From Chlorocebus sabaeus (lineage: Eukaryota > Chordata > Mammalia > Primates > Cercopithecidae), in NCBI RefSeq assembly GCF_047675955.1, contig NW_027327638.1, forward strand, positions 124,001 to 188,000: 64,000 nt of DNA. Direction: 5' to 3'. A model generated the notes under the pieces. The model was not told the DNA's origin. It was given only the letters and a program-made list of their open reading frames with translations, and ran no database searches. The first letter of the stretch is position 1; each line of letters starts with the position of its first letter. The position numbers were made by a program, and so were the translations under genes. Of this stretch, positions 9,501-21,600 are shown piece after piece.

Positions 9501-12179
9501 AATTGCTTTGTGTTCTGTTAATTCATCTCTCAGAATTACGGCTTTCCCCTCAAGAAAACTTTCGCTAAAGCTGTTTTTGTGGAATTTGGAAAAAGGTATA
9601 TGGAAAACCATAGAGATCTATGGTTAAAAAGAAAATATCCTAAGATAAAAACTGAAAAGAAAATTTCTGAGAAACTGCTTTGTGTTCTCTGAATTCATCT
9701 CACAGACTTACAGCTTTCCCCTCAAGAAACCGTTCACTAAGACTGTCCTCGTTGATTTTGCAAAGTGATATTTGGAAGCCCATAGAGCGCTATGGGGAAA
9801 AAGGAAATATCTTCAGTTAAAAAGTGGAAAGAACGTTTCTGAGAAACTGCTTTGTGTTCTGTTAATCCATCTCACAGAGGTACAGCATTCCCCTCAAGAA
9901 GTCGTTTACTAAGACTGTTCTTGTGAAATTTGCGAAGTGATATTTGGAAGTGCTTAGAGAACTATGGTGAAAAAGGAAATATCGTAAGGTAAAAACTGAA
10001 AAGAAGCTTTCTGAGAAACTGCTTTGTGTTTTGTTAATTCATCTCAGAGAGTTACAGCTTTCCGAACAAAAAGGCATTCACTAAGACTGATCTTGTGTTA
10101 TTTTCAAATTGATATTTGGAAGCCCATAGAGGGCTATGGTGAAAAGGGAAATATCTTCAGTTAAAAACTGGAAAGAAGCTTTCTGAGAAACGGTTTTGTG
10201 TTCTCTTAGTTCATCTCACAGAGTTACAGCTTTCCCCTCAAGAAGCCTTTCACCAAGACTGTTCTTGTGGAATTTCCAAAGTGGTCTTTGGAAGTCCATA
10301 CATCGCTATGGTGAAAAAGGATATAGCTTCAGTTAAAAAGTGAAAAGAAGCTTTCCGAGGAACTGCTTTGTGATATGTGATTTCCTGTCACTGAGAAACA
10401 GCTGTATTTCGTAGAACTGTTGGCTAGGCTTATTTCTGTGGAATCTGAGAAATGTTACTTCGGATCTCTTTGAAGACTATAGGTCCAAAGGAAATATCCG
10501 CCACTAAAAGTGTGAAAGAAGCTTTCTGAGAAACTTCTTTGAGTTCTGTGAATTGATCTCACAGAGCTACAGTTTCCCCTCAAGAGGCCTTTCGCTAAGA
10601 CTGTTCTCGTGGAATTTGCAAAGTGATATTTGGAAAACAATAGAGGGCTATGGTGAAAAAGGAAATATCCTAAGATAAAAACTGAAAAGAAGCTTTTTGA
10701 GAAACTGTTTTGCGTACCGTTAATTCATCTCACAGAGTTATAGCTTTCCCCTCAAGAAGCCGTTCATTAAGACTGTTGTTGTGAAATTTGCAAAATGATA
10801 TTTGGAAGCTCATAGAGGGCTATGGTGAAAATGGAAATATCTTCAGTTAAAAACTGGAGAGAAGCTTTCTGAGAAACTGCTTTGTGTTCTGTTAATTCAT
10901 ACACAGAGTTACACCTTTCCTATCACGAATCCTTTCGCTAAGACTGTTCTTGTGGAGTTTACAAAGTGATATTTGGAAGCCCATAGAGGGGTACGGTTAA
11001 AAAGGAAATTTCCTCACATAAAAACTGGAAAGAAGCTTTCTGAGAAACTGCTTTGTGTTTTGTTAATTCATCTCACAGTATTACAGCTCTACCCTCAAGA
11101 AGCCCTTCACTAAGACTGTTCTTCTGGAATTTCCAAAGAGATATTTGGAAGCCCATAGAGCGCTATGGTGAAAAAGGAAATATCTTCAGTTAAAAACTGG
11201 AGAGAAGCTTTCTGAGAAACTTCTTTGTGTTCTGTTAATTCATGCACAGAGTTACAGCTTTCCTATCAAGAATCCTTTCGCTAAGACTGTTCTTGTGGAG
11301 TTTACAAAGTGATATTTGGAAGCCCATAGAGGGGTACGTTTAAAAAGGAAATTTCCTCACATAAAAACTGGAAAGAAGTTTTCTGAGAAACTGCTTTGTG
11401 TTCTGTTAATTCATCTCACAGAGTTACAGCTTACCCCTCAAGAAGCATTTCGCTAAGACTGTTCTTGTGGAATTTGCAATGTGATATTTGGAAGCCCATG
11501 GAGGGATATGGTGAAAAAGGAAATATCTTCAATTAAAAACTGGAAAGAAGCTTTCTGAGAAACTGCTTTGTTTTCTGTTAATTCATCTCACAGAGTTTCA
11601 GCTTTCCCCTCCAGATGTCTTTCGCTAAGACGGTTCTCGTGGAATTTGCAAAGTGATATTTGGAAGCCGTGAGAGGGCTATGGTGTAAAAGGAAATGTCC
11701 TCGGATCAAAAATGGAAAGAAGCTTTCCAACAAACTGTTTTGTGTTCTGTTAATTTATCTGGCAGTGTTTCAGTTTTCCCCTCAAGAAGCCGTTCGCTAA
11801 GACTGTTCTTGTGGAATTTGCAAAGTGATATTTGAAAGCCCGTCGAGTTCTATGGTGAAAAAGGAAATACCTTCAGTTAAAAACTGGAAAGAAACTTTCT
11901 GAGAAACTGCTTTGTATTCTGTTAATTCACCTCACAGAGTTTCAGCTTTCCCCTCTAGAAGCCTTTCGCTAAGACTGTTCTTGTGGAATTTGCAAAGTGA
12001 TATTTGTAAGCCCATAGAAGTCGATGGTGAAAACGTAAATATCCTAAGATAAAAACTGAAAAGAACCATTCTGAGAAACTGCTTTGTGTTTTGTTAATTC
12101 ATCTCACAGAGTTACAGGTTTCCCTTCAAGAAGCCTTTCGCTAAGACAGTTCTTGTGGAATATGCAAAGTGATATTTGG
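6519..12179 (+). repeat. HOR unit 2, short 33-mer variant (5661 bp)
   Basis: It starts at AAGCTCATAG and aligns with unit 1 throughout, but has only one 857-bp block (7773-8629). It is exactly 6518 minus 857 bp long. The retained block carries the markers of the first (A) type, for example GGTTCTCGTTG, ATAAACGTGAG and CACAATGTTAC. It then passes directly into the monomer-18 sequence. Unequal exchange between the two blocks explains this. Confidence 0.94.
7773..8629 (+). repeat. 857-bp block, only copy in unit 2 (type A)
   Basis: Single copy with type A markers throughout, flanked by monomer 7 and monomer 18 sequence. The type B copy is missing. Confidence 0.93.
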
Positions 12180-13433
12180 AAGCTCATAGTGACCTATAGT
12201 GAAAAAGGATATATCTTCAGTTAAAAACTGAAAAGAAGCTTTCTGAGAAACTGCTTTGTGATATATGACTTCCACTCACTGAGTTACAGCTGTATTTCGT
12301 AGAGCTGTTTGGCAGTCTTATTTCTGTGGAATCTGAGAACTGTTATTTCGGATCCCTTTGAAGACTGAAGGGCCAAAGGAAATATCCGTCGTTAAAGTTA
12401 GAAAGAAGCTTTCTGAGAAACTTCTTTGTGATTTGCGAATTCATTTCACAGAGTTACAGCTTTCCCCTCAAGAAGCCTTTCGCTAAGATTATTCTTGCAC
12501 AATTTGAAAAATGATATTTGGAAGCCAATAGACGGCTATGGTGAAAACGAAATATCCTCCGATAAAAACTGGAAAGAAGCTTTCTGAGAAATTGCTTTGT
12601 GTTCTTTTAATTCATCTCACAGACTTACAGCTTTCCCCTCAGGAAGTCTTTCGCTAAGACTGTTCTTGTGGAATTTGAAATGTGATATTTGGTAGCCCAT
12701 AGAGCGCTATGGAGAAAAGGAAATATCTTCAGATAAAAACTGTAAAGAACATTCCTGAGAAACTGCTTTGTGTTCTGTTAATTCACCTAACAGAGTTACA
12801 GCTTTCCCCTCTAGAAGCCTTTTGCTAAGACTGTTCTTGCTGTATTTTCAAAGTGATATTTGGAAGCCCATAGAGGGCTACGGTGAAAAAGAATATAGCT
12901 TCAGTTAAAAACTGAAAGAGTCTTTCTGAGAAACGGTTTAGTATTATGTGACTTCCACTCACTGAGTTACAGCTCTATTTCCTAGAGCTGTTTGATAGCC
13001 TTATTTCTATGGAATCGGAGAACTGTTATTTTGGATCCCTTTGAAGACTATAGGGCCAAAGGAAATATCTGCCGCTAAAAGTGAGAAAGAAGCTTTCTGA
13101 GAAACTTCTCTGAGATCTGTTAATTCATCTCACAGAGTTACAGCATTCCACTCAAGAAGCCTTTCGCTAGGACTGTTCTTTTTGAATTTGCAAAGTGATA
13201 TTTCGAAGCCCATAGACGGCTGTGGTGAAAAGGGAAATACCTTCAGTTAAAAAATGGAAAGAAGCTTTCTAAGAAACTGCTTGGTGTTCTGTTACTTCAT
13301 CTCAAAGAGTTACAGCTTTACCCTCAAAAAGACTTTTGCTAAGACTCTTCTTGTGTAATACTCATAGTGATATTTGTAAGCCCTTATAGGGCTATGGTGA
13401 AAAAGGAAATATCCTAAGATAAAAGCTGAAAAG

Positions 13434-15147
13434 AAGCTTTCTGAGAAACTGCTTTGTGTTCTGTTAATTCACCTCACAGAGTTACAGCTTTCCCCTTAAG
13501 AAGCCTTTCGCTAAGACTGTTCTTGTGGAATTTGCAGAGTGGTATTTGTAAGCCCATAGAGGGCTATGGTGAAAAAGGAAATATCCTAAGATAAAAACTG
13601 AAAAGAACATTTCTGAGAAACTGCTTTGTGATACGTGACTTCCACTCACTGAGTGAGAGCTATATGTCATAGAGCTGTTTGCTAACCTTATTTCTGTGGA
13701 ATCTGAGAAGGGATAATTCGGTTCTCGTTGAAGACTATAGGGCCAAAGGAAATATCCGCCATAAACGTGAGAAAGAAGCTTTCTGAGAAACAGCTTTCTG
13801 ATCTGTGAATTCATCCCACAGAGTTACAGCTTTCCCCTGAGGAAGCCTTTCGCTATGACTGTTCTTGTGGAATTTGCAACGTGACATTTCGAAGGCCATA
13901 GAGAGCTATGGTGAAAAGGAAATATCTTCGGTTTAAAACGGGAAAGAAGCTTTCTGAGACACTGCGTTGTGTTCTGTTAATTCATCTCACAATGTTACAG
14001 CTTTCCCCTCACGAAGCCTTTCCCTAAGACTGTTCTTGTCGAATTTGGGAAGTGATATTTAGAAGCCTACAGAGGTCTACAGTGAAAAAGGAAATAACCT
14101 AAGATAAAAACTGAAAAGAAGCTTTCTGAAAAACTGCTTTGTGTTCTCTTAATTCATCTCACAGAGTTACAGCTTTCCTCTCAAGAATCCTTTCGCTAAG
14201 ACTGTTCTTGTGCAATTTAGAACGTGATATTTAGAAGCCCATAGAGGGCTATGGAGAAAAAGGAAATGTCCTTAGATAAAAACTGGAAAGAAGCTTTCTG
14301 AGAAACTGCTTTGTGTTCTGTTAATTCACCTCACAGAGTTACAGCTTTCCCCTTAAGAAGCCTTTCGCTAAGACTGTTCTTGTGGAATTTGCAGAGTGGT
14401 ATTTGTAAGCCCATAGAGGGCTATGGTGAAAAAGGAAATATCCTAAGATAAAAACTGAAAAGAACATTTCTGAGAAACTGCTTTGTGATACGTGACTTCC
14501 ACTCACTGAATGAGAGCTATATGTCATAGAGCTGTTTGCTAACCTTATTTCTGTGGAATCTGAGAAGGGATAATTCGGTTCCCTTTGAAGACTATAGGGC
14601 CAAAGGAAATATCCGCCATAAAAGTGAGAAAGAAGCTTTCTGAGAAACAGCTTTCTGATCTGTAAATTCATCCCACAGAGTTACAGCTTTCCCCTGAGGA
14701 AGCCTTTCGCTATGACTGTTCTTGTGGAATTTGCAAAGTGACATTTCGAAGCCCATAGAGAGCTATGGTGAAAAGGAAATATCTTCGGTTTAAAACGGGA
14801 AAGAAGCTTTCTGAGACACTGCGTTGTGTTCTGTTAATTCATCTCACAAAGTTACAGCTTTCCCCTCACGAAGCCTTTCCCTAAGACTGTTCTTGTCGAA
14901 TTTGGGAAGTGATATTTAGAAGCCTACAGAGGTCTACAGTGAAAAAGGAAATAACCTAAGATAAAAACTGAAAAGAAGCTTTCTGAAAAACTGCTTTGTG
15001 TTCTCTTAATTCATCTCACAGAGTTACAGCTTTCCTCTCAAGAATCCTTTCGCTAAGACTGTTCTTGTGCAATTTAGAACGTGATATTTAGAAGCCCATA
15101 GAGGGCTATGGAGAAAAAGGAAATGTCCTTAGATAAAAACTGGAAAG
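13434..15147 (+). repeat. 857-bp blocks A and B, unit 3
   Basis: Two copies, 13434-14290 (A) and 14291-15147 (B-like). The second has CTGAGAAGGG like type A but CCCTTTGAAG and CTGTAAATTC like type B, so it is slightly mixed. Confidence 0.9.
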
Positions 15148-18100
15148 AAGCTTTCTGAGAAACTGCTTTGTGTTCTGTTAATTCATCTCACAGAGTTACA
15201 GCTTTCCCCTCGAGAAGCCTTTCGCTATGACTGTTCTTGTGTAATTCGCAAAGTAATATTTGGAAGCCCATATAGGGTTATGGTGAAAAAAGGAATATCT
15301 TCAGTTAGAAACTGTATAGAAGCTTTCTGAGAAACTGCTTTGTTTTCTGTTAAATCATCTCACAGTGTTACAGCTTTCCCCTCAAGAAGTCTTTCGTTAA
15401 GACTGTTCTTGTGGAATTTGCAAAGTGAAATTTGGAAGCCCATAGAGGGCTATGGTGAAAAAGGAAATGTCCTCAGATGAAAACTAGAAAGAAGCTTCTT
15501 GAGAAACTACTTTGTGTTCCGTTAATTCATCTCACACAGTTACAGCTTTGCCCTCCAGAAACCGTTCATTAAGACCGTTCTTGTGGAATTTTCAAAGTGC
15601 TATTTGGAAACCCATAGGGGGCTATGGTGAAAAAGGAAATATCTTCAGTTATAAACTGGAAAGAAGTTTTCTGAGAAACTGCTTTGTGTTCTGTTAATTC
15701 ATCTGACAGTGTTACACCTTTCCCCTCAAGAAGCATTCCGCTAAGACTGTTCTTGTGGAATTTGCAAAGTGACATTTGGAAGCCCATAGAGGGCTGTGGT
15801 GAAAAAGAAATTTCCTAAGATAAGAACTGAAAAGAAGCTTTCTGAGAAACGACTTTGTGTTCTGTTAATTCATCTTATAGAATTACAGCTTTCCCCTCAA
15901 GAAGTCGTTCAGTAAGACTGTTCTTGTGGAATTTGCAAAGTGATATTTGGAAGCCCATAGAGGACCATGGTGTAAAGGAAATATCTTCAGATAAAAACTG
16001 GAAAGTAGCTTTCTGAGAAATTGCTTTGTGTTCTGTTAATTCATCTCTCAGAATTACGGCTTTCCCCTCAAGAAAACTTTCGCTAAAGCTGTTTTTGTGG
16101 AATTTGGAAAAAGGTATATGGAAAACCATAGAGATCTATGGTTAAAAAGAAAATATCCTAAGATAAAAACTGAAAAGAAAATTTCTGAGAAACTGCTTTG
16201 TGTTCTCTGAATTCATCTCACAGACTTACAGCTTTCCCCTCAAGAAACCGTTCACTAAGACTGTCCTCGTTGATTTTGCAAAGTGATATTTGGAAGCCCA
16301 TAGAGCGCTATGGGGAAAAAGGAAATATCTTCAGTTAAAAAGTGGAAAGAACGTTTCTGAGAAACTGCTTTGTGTTCTGTTAATCCATCTCACAGAGGTA
16401 CAGCATTCCCCTCAAGAAGTCGTTTACTAAGACTGTTCTTGTGAAATTTGCGAAGTGATATTTGGAAGTGCTTAGAGAACTATGGTGAAAAAGGAAATAT
16501 CGTAAGGTAAAAACTGAAAAGAAGCTTTCTGAGAAACTGCTTTGTGTTTTGTTAATTCATCTCAGAGAGTTACAGCTTTCCGAACAAAAAGGCATTCACT
16601 AAGACTGATCTTGTGTTATTTTCAAATTGATATTTGGAAGCCCATAGAGGGCTATGGTGAAAAGGGAAATATCTTCAGTTAAAAACTGGAAAGAAGCTTT
16701 CTGAGAAACGGTTTTGTGTTCTCTTAGTTCATCTCACAGAGTTACAGCTTTCCCCTCAAGAAGCCTTTCACCAAGACTGTTCTTGTGGAATTTCCAAAGT
16801 GGTCTTTGGAAGTCCATACATCGCTATGGTGAAAAAGGATATAGCTTCAGTTAAAAAGTGAAAAGAAGCTTTCCGAGGAACTGCTTTGTGATATATGATT
16901 TCCTGTCACTGAGAAACAGCTGTATTTCGTAGAACTGTTGGCTAGGCTTATTTCTGTGGAATCTGAGAAATGTTACTTCGGATCTCTTTGAAGACTATAG
17001 GTCCAAAGGAAATATCCGCCACTAAAAGTGTGAAAGAAGCTTTCTGAGAAACTTCTTTGAGTTCTGTGAATTGATCTCACAGAGCTACAGTTTCCCCTCA
17101 AGAGGCCTTTCGCTAAGACTGTTCTCGTGGAATTTGCAAAGTGATATTTGGAAAACAATAGAGGGCTATGGTGAAAAAGGAAATATCCTAAGATAAAAAC
17201 TGAAAAGAAGCTTTTTGAGAAACTGTTTTGCGTACCGTTAATTCATCTCACAGAGTTATAGCTTTCCCCTCAAGAAGCCGTTCATTAAGACTGTTGTTGT
17301 GAAATTTGCAAAATGATATTTGGAAGCTCATAGAGGGCTATGGTGAAAATGGAAATATCTTCAGTTAAAAACTGGAGAGAAGCTTTCTGAGAAACTGCTT
17401 TGTGTTCTGTTAATTCATACACAGAGTTACACCTTTCCTATCACGAATCCTTTCGCTAAGACTGTTCTTGTGGAGTTTACAAAGTGATATTTGGAAGCCC
17501 ATAGAGGGGTACGGTTAAAAAGGAAATTTCCTCACATAAAAACTGGAAAGAAGCTTTCTGAGAAACTGCTTTGTGTTTTGTTAATTCATCTCACAGTATT
17601 ACAGCTCTACCCTCAAGAAGCCCTTCACTAAGACTGTTCTTCTGGAATTTCCAAAGAGATATTTGGAAGCCCATAGAGCGCTATGGTGAAAAAGGAAATA
17701 TCTTCAGTTAAAAACTGGAGAGAAGCTTTCTGAGAAACTTCTTTGTGTTCTGTTAATTCATGCACAGAGTTACAGCTTTCCTATCAAGAATCCTTTCGCT
17801 AAGACTGTTCTTGTGGAGTTTACAAAGTGATATTTGGAAGCCCATAGAGGGGTACGTTTAAAAAGGAAATTTCCTCACATAAAAACTGGAAAGAAGTTTT
17901 CTGAGAAACTGCTTTGTGTTCTGTTAATTCATCTCACAGAGTTACAGCTTACCCCTCAAGAAGCATTTCGCTAAGACTGTTCTTGTGGAATTTGCAATGT
18001 GATATTTGGAAGCCCATGGAGGGATATGGTGAAAAAGGAAATATCTTCAATTAAAAACTGGAAAGAAGCTTTCTGAGAAACTGCTTTGTTTTCTGTTAAT

Positions 18101-18352
18101 TCATCTCACAGAGTTTCAGCTTTCCCCTCCAGATGTCTTTCGCTAAGACGGTTCTCGTGGAATTTGCAAAGTGATATTTGGAAGCCGTGAGAGGGCTATG
18201 GTGTAAAAGGAAATGTCCTCGGATCAAAAATGGAAAGAAGCTTTCCAACAAACTGTTTTGTGTTCTGTTAATTTATCTGGCAGTGTTTCAGCTTTCCCCT
18301 CAAGAAGCCGTTCGCTAAGACTGTTCTTGTGGAATTTGCAAAGTGATATTTG

Positions 18353-18497
18353 GAAGCCCATAGAGGACCATGGTGTAAAGGAAATATCTTCAGATAAAAA
18401 CTGGAAAGTAGCTTTCTGAGAAATTGCTTTGTGTTCTGTTAATTCATCTCTCAGAATTACGGCTTTCCCCTCAAGAAAACTTTCGCTAAAGCTGTTT
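18353..18497 (+). repeat. Gene-conversion patch in monomers 36/37 of unit 3
   Basis: Other units read GAAAGCCCGTCGAGTTC and GAAACTTTCTGAG here. Unit 3 instead matches, without a mismatch I can find, the monomer 22/23 sequence (3771-3915 in unit 1, 15950-16094 in unit 3), including GAGGACCATGGTGTAAAGG, GGAAAGTAGCTTTC and CTCTCAGAATTACGGC. Recipient-specific bases resume at 18315 and 18510, so the tract is 145-194 bp. It moves sequence 14 monomers (2403 bp) downstream and shortens the unit by 1 bp. Confidence 0.9.
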
Positions 18498-18696
18498 TTG
18501 TGGAATTTGCAAAGTGATATTTGTAAGCCCATAGAAGTCGATGGTGAAAACGTAAATATCCTAAGATAAAAACTGAAAAGAACCATTCTGAGAAACTGCT
18601 TTGTGTTTTGTTAATTCATCTCACAGAGTTACAGGTTTCCCTTCAAGAAGCCTTTCGCTAAGACAGTTCTTGTGGAATATGCAAAGTGATATTTGG

Positions 18697-21600
18697 AAGC
18701 TCATAGTGACCTATAGTGAAAAAGGATATATCTTCAGTTAAAAACTGAAAAGAAGCTTTCTGAGAAACTGCTTTGTGATATATGACTTCCACTCACTGAG
18801 TTACAGCTGTATTTCATAGAGCTGTTTGGCAGTCTTATTTCTGTGGAATCTGAGAACTGTTATTTCGGATCCCTTTGAAGACTGAAGGGCCAAAGGAAAT
18901 ATCCGTCGTTAAAGTTAGAAAGAAGCTTTCTGAGAAACTTCTTTGTGATTTGCGAATTCATTTCACAGAGTTACAGCTTTCCCCTCAAGAAGCCTTTCGC
19001 TAAGATTATTCTTGCACAATTTGAAAAATGATATTTGGAAGCCAATAGACGGCTATGGTGAAAACGAAATATCCTCCGATAAAAACTGGAAAGAAGCTTT
19101 CTGAGAAATTGCTTTGTGTTCTTTTAATTCATCTCACAGACTTACAGCTTTCCCCTCAGGAAGTCTTTCGCTAAGACTGTTCTTGTGGAATTTGAAATGT
19201 GATATTTGGTAGCCCATAGAGCGCTATGGAGAAAAGGAAATATCTTCAGATAAAAACTGTAAAGAACATTCCTGAGAAACTGCTTTGTGTTCTGTTAATT
19301 CACCTAACAGAGTTACAGCTTTCCCCTCTAGAAGCCTTTTGCTAAGACTGTTCTTGCTGTATTTTCAAAGTGATATTTGGAAGCCCATAGAGGGCTACGG
19401 TGAAAAAGGATATAGCTTCAGTTAAAAACTGAAAGAGTCTTTCTGAGAAACGGTTTAGTATTATGTGACTTCCACTCACTGAGTTACAGCTCTATTTCCT
19501 AGAGCTGTTTGATAGCCTTATTTCTATGGAATCGGAGAACTGTTATTTTGGATCCCTTTGAAGACTATAGGGCCAAAGGAAATATCTGCCGCTAAAAGTG
19601 AGAAAGAAGCTTTCTGAGAAACTTCTCTGAGATCTGTTAATTCATCTCACAGAGTTACAGCATTCCACTCAAGAAGCCTTTCGCTAGGACTGTTCTTTTT
19701 GAATTTGCAAAGTGATATTTCAAAGCCCATAGACGGCTGTGGTGAAAAGGGAAATACCTTCAGTTAAAAAATGGAAAGAAGCTTTCTAAGAAACTGCTTG
19801 GTGTTCTGTTACTTCATCTCAAAGAGTTACAGCTTTACCCTCAAAAAGACTTTTGCTAAGACTCTTCTTGTGTAATACTCATAGTGATATTTGTAAGCCC
19901 TTATAGGGCTATGGTGAGAAAGGAAATATCCTAAGATAAAAGCTGAAAAGAAGCTTTCTGAGAAACTGCTTTGTGTTCTGTTAATTCACCTCACAGAGTT
20001 ACAGCTTTCCCCTTAAGAAGCCTTTCGCTAAGACTGTTCTTGTGGAATTTGCAGAGTGGTATTTGTAAGCCCATAGAGGGCTATGGTGAAAAAGGAAATA
20101 TCCTAAGATAAAAACTGAAAAGAACATTTCTGAGAAACTGCTTTGTGATACGTGACTTCCACTCACTGAGTGAGAGCTATATGTCATAGAGCTGTTTGCT
20201 AACCTTATTTCTGTGGAATCTGAGAAGGGATAATTCGGTTCTCGTTGAAGACTATAGGGCCAAAGGAAATATCCGCCATAAACGTGAGAAAGAAGCTTTC
20301 TGAGAAACAGCTTTCTGATCTGTGAATTCATCCCACAGAGTTACAGCTTTCCCCTGAGGAAGCCTTTCGCTATGACTGTTCTTGTGGAATTTGCAACGTG
20401 ACATTTCGAAGGCCATAGAGAGCTATGGTGAAAAGGAAATATCTTCGGTTTAAAACGGGAAAGAAGCTTTCTGAGACACTGCGTTGTGTTCTGTTAATTC
20501 ATCTCACAATGTTACAGCTTTCCCCTCACGAAGCCTTTCCCTAAGACTGTTCTTGTCGAATTTGGGAAGTGATATTTAGAAGCCTACAGAGGTCTACAGT
20601 GAAAAAGGAAATAACCTAAGATAAAAACTGAAAAGAAGCTTTCTGAAAAACTGCTTTGTGTTCTCTTAATTCATCTCACAGAGTTACAGCTTTCCTCTCA
20701 AGAATCCTTTCGCTAAGACTGTTCTTGTGCAATTTAGAACGTGATATTTAGAAGCCCATAGAGGGCTATGGAGAAAAAGGAAATGTCCTTAGATAAAAAC
20801 TGGAAAGAAGCTTTCTGAGAAACTGCTTTGTGTTCTGTTAATTCACCTCACAGAGTTACAGCTTTCCCCTTAAGAAGCCTTTCGCTAAGACTGTTCTTGT
20901 GGAATTTGCAGAGTGGTATTTGTAAGCCCATAGAGGGCTATGGTGAAAAAGGAAATATCCTAAGATAAAAACTGAAAAGAACATTTCTGAGAAACTGCTT
21001 TGTGATACGTGACTTCCGCTCACTGAGTGAGAGCTATATGTCATAGAGCTGTTTGCTAACCTTATTTCTGTGGAATCTGAAAAGGGATAATTCGGTTCCC
21101 TTTGAAGACTATAGGGCCAAAGGAAATATCCGCCATAAAAGTGAGAAAGAAGCTTTCTGAGAAACAGCTTTCTGATCTGTAAATTCATCCCACAGAGTTA
21201 CAGCTTTCCCCTGAGGAAGCCTTTCGCTATGACTGTTCTTGTGGAATTTGCAAAGTGACATTTCGAAGCCCATAGAGAGCTATGGTGAAAAGGAAATATC
21301 TTCGGTTTAAAACGGGAAAGAAGCTTTCTGAGACACTGCGTTGTGTTCTGTTAATTCATCTCACAAAGTTACAGCTTTCCCCTCACGAAGCCTTTCCCTA
21401 AGACTGTTCTTGTCGAATTTGGGAAGTGATATTTAGAAGCCTACAGAGGTCTACAGTGAAAAAGGAAATAACCTAAGATAAAAACTGAAAAGAAGCTTTC
21501 TGAAAAACTGCTTTGTGTTCTCTTAATTCATCTCACAGAGTTACAGCTTTCCTCTCAAGAATCCTTTCGCTAAGACTGTTCTTGTGCAATTTAGAACGTG

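Larger units (their letters stand above)
12180..18696 (+). repeat. HOR unit 3, 38-mer with converted monomers 36/37 (6517 bp)
   Basis: Two 857-bp blocks and the monomer 22/23-derived patch at 18353-18497, which removes one base. It shares with unit 7 two rare variants: AAGAATATAGC near 12892 where other units read AAGGATATAGC, and CACTGAATGAG near 14509 where others read CACTGAGTGAG. Confidence 0.94.

Noticed and set aside
18224..18586. Open frame of 120 codons on the - strand, with repeated ISLCKFHKNS peptides (also at 44295 and 51669)
   Set aside because: The peptide repeats every 57 codons, which is the 171-bp monomer. The frame breaks wherever monomers are 172 bp, and there is no coding context. 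It is a by-product of satellite sequence.
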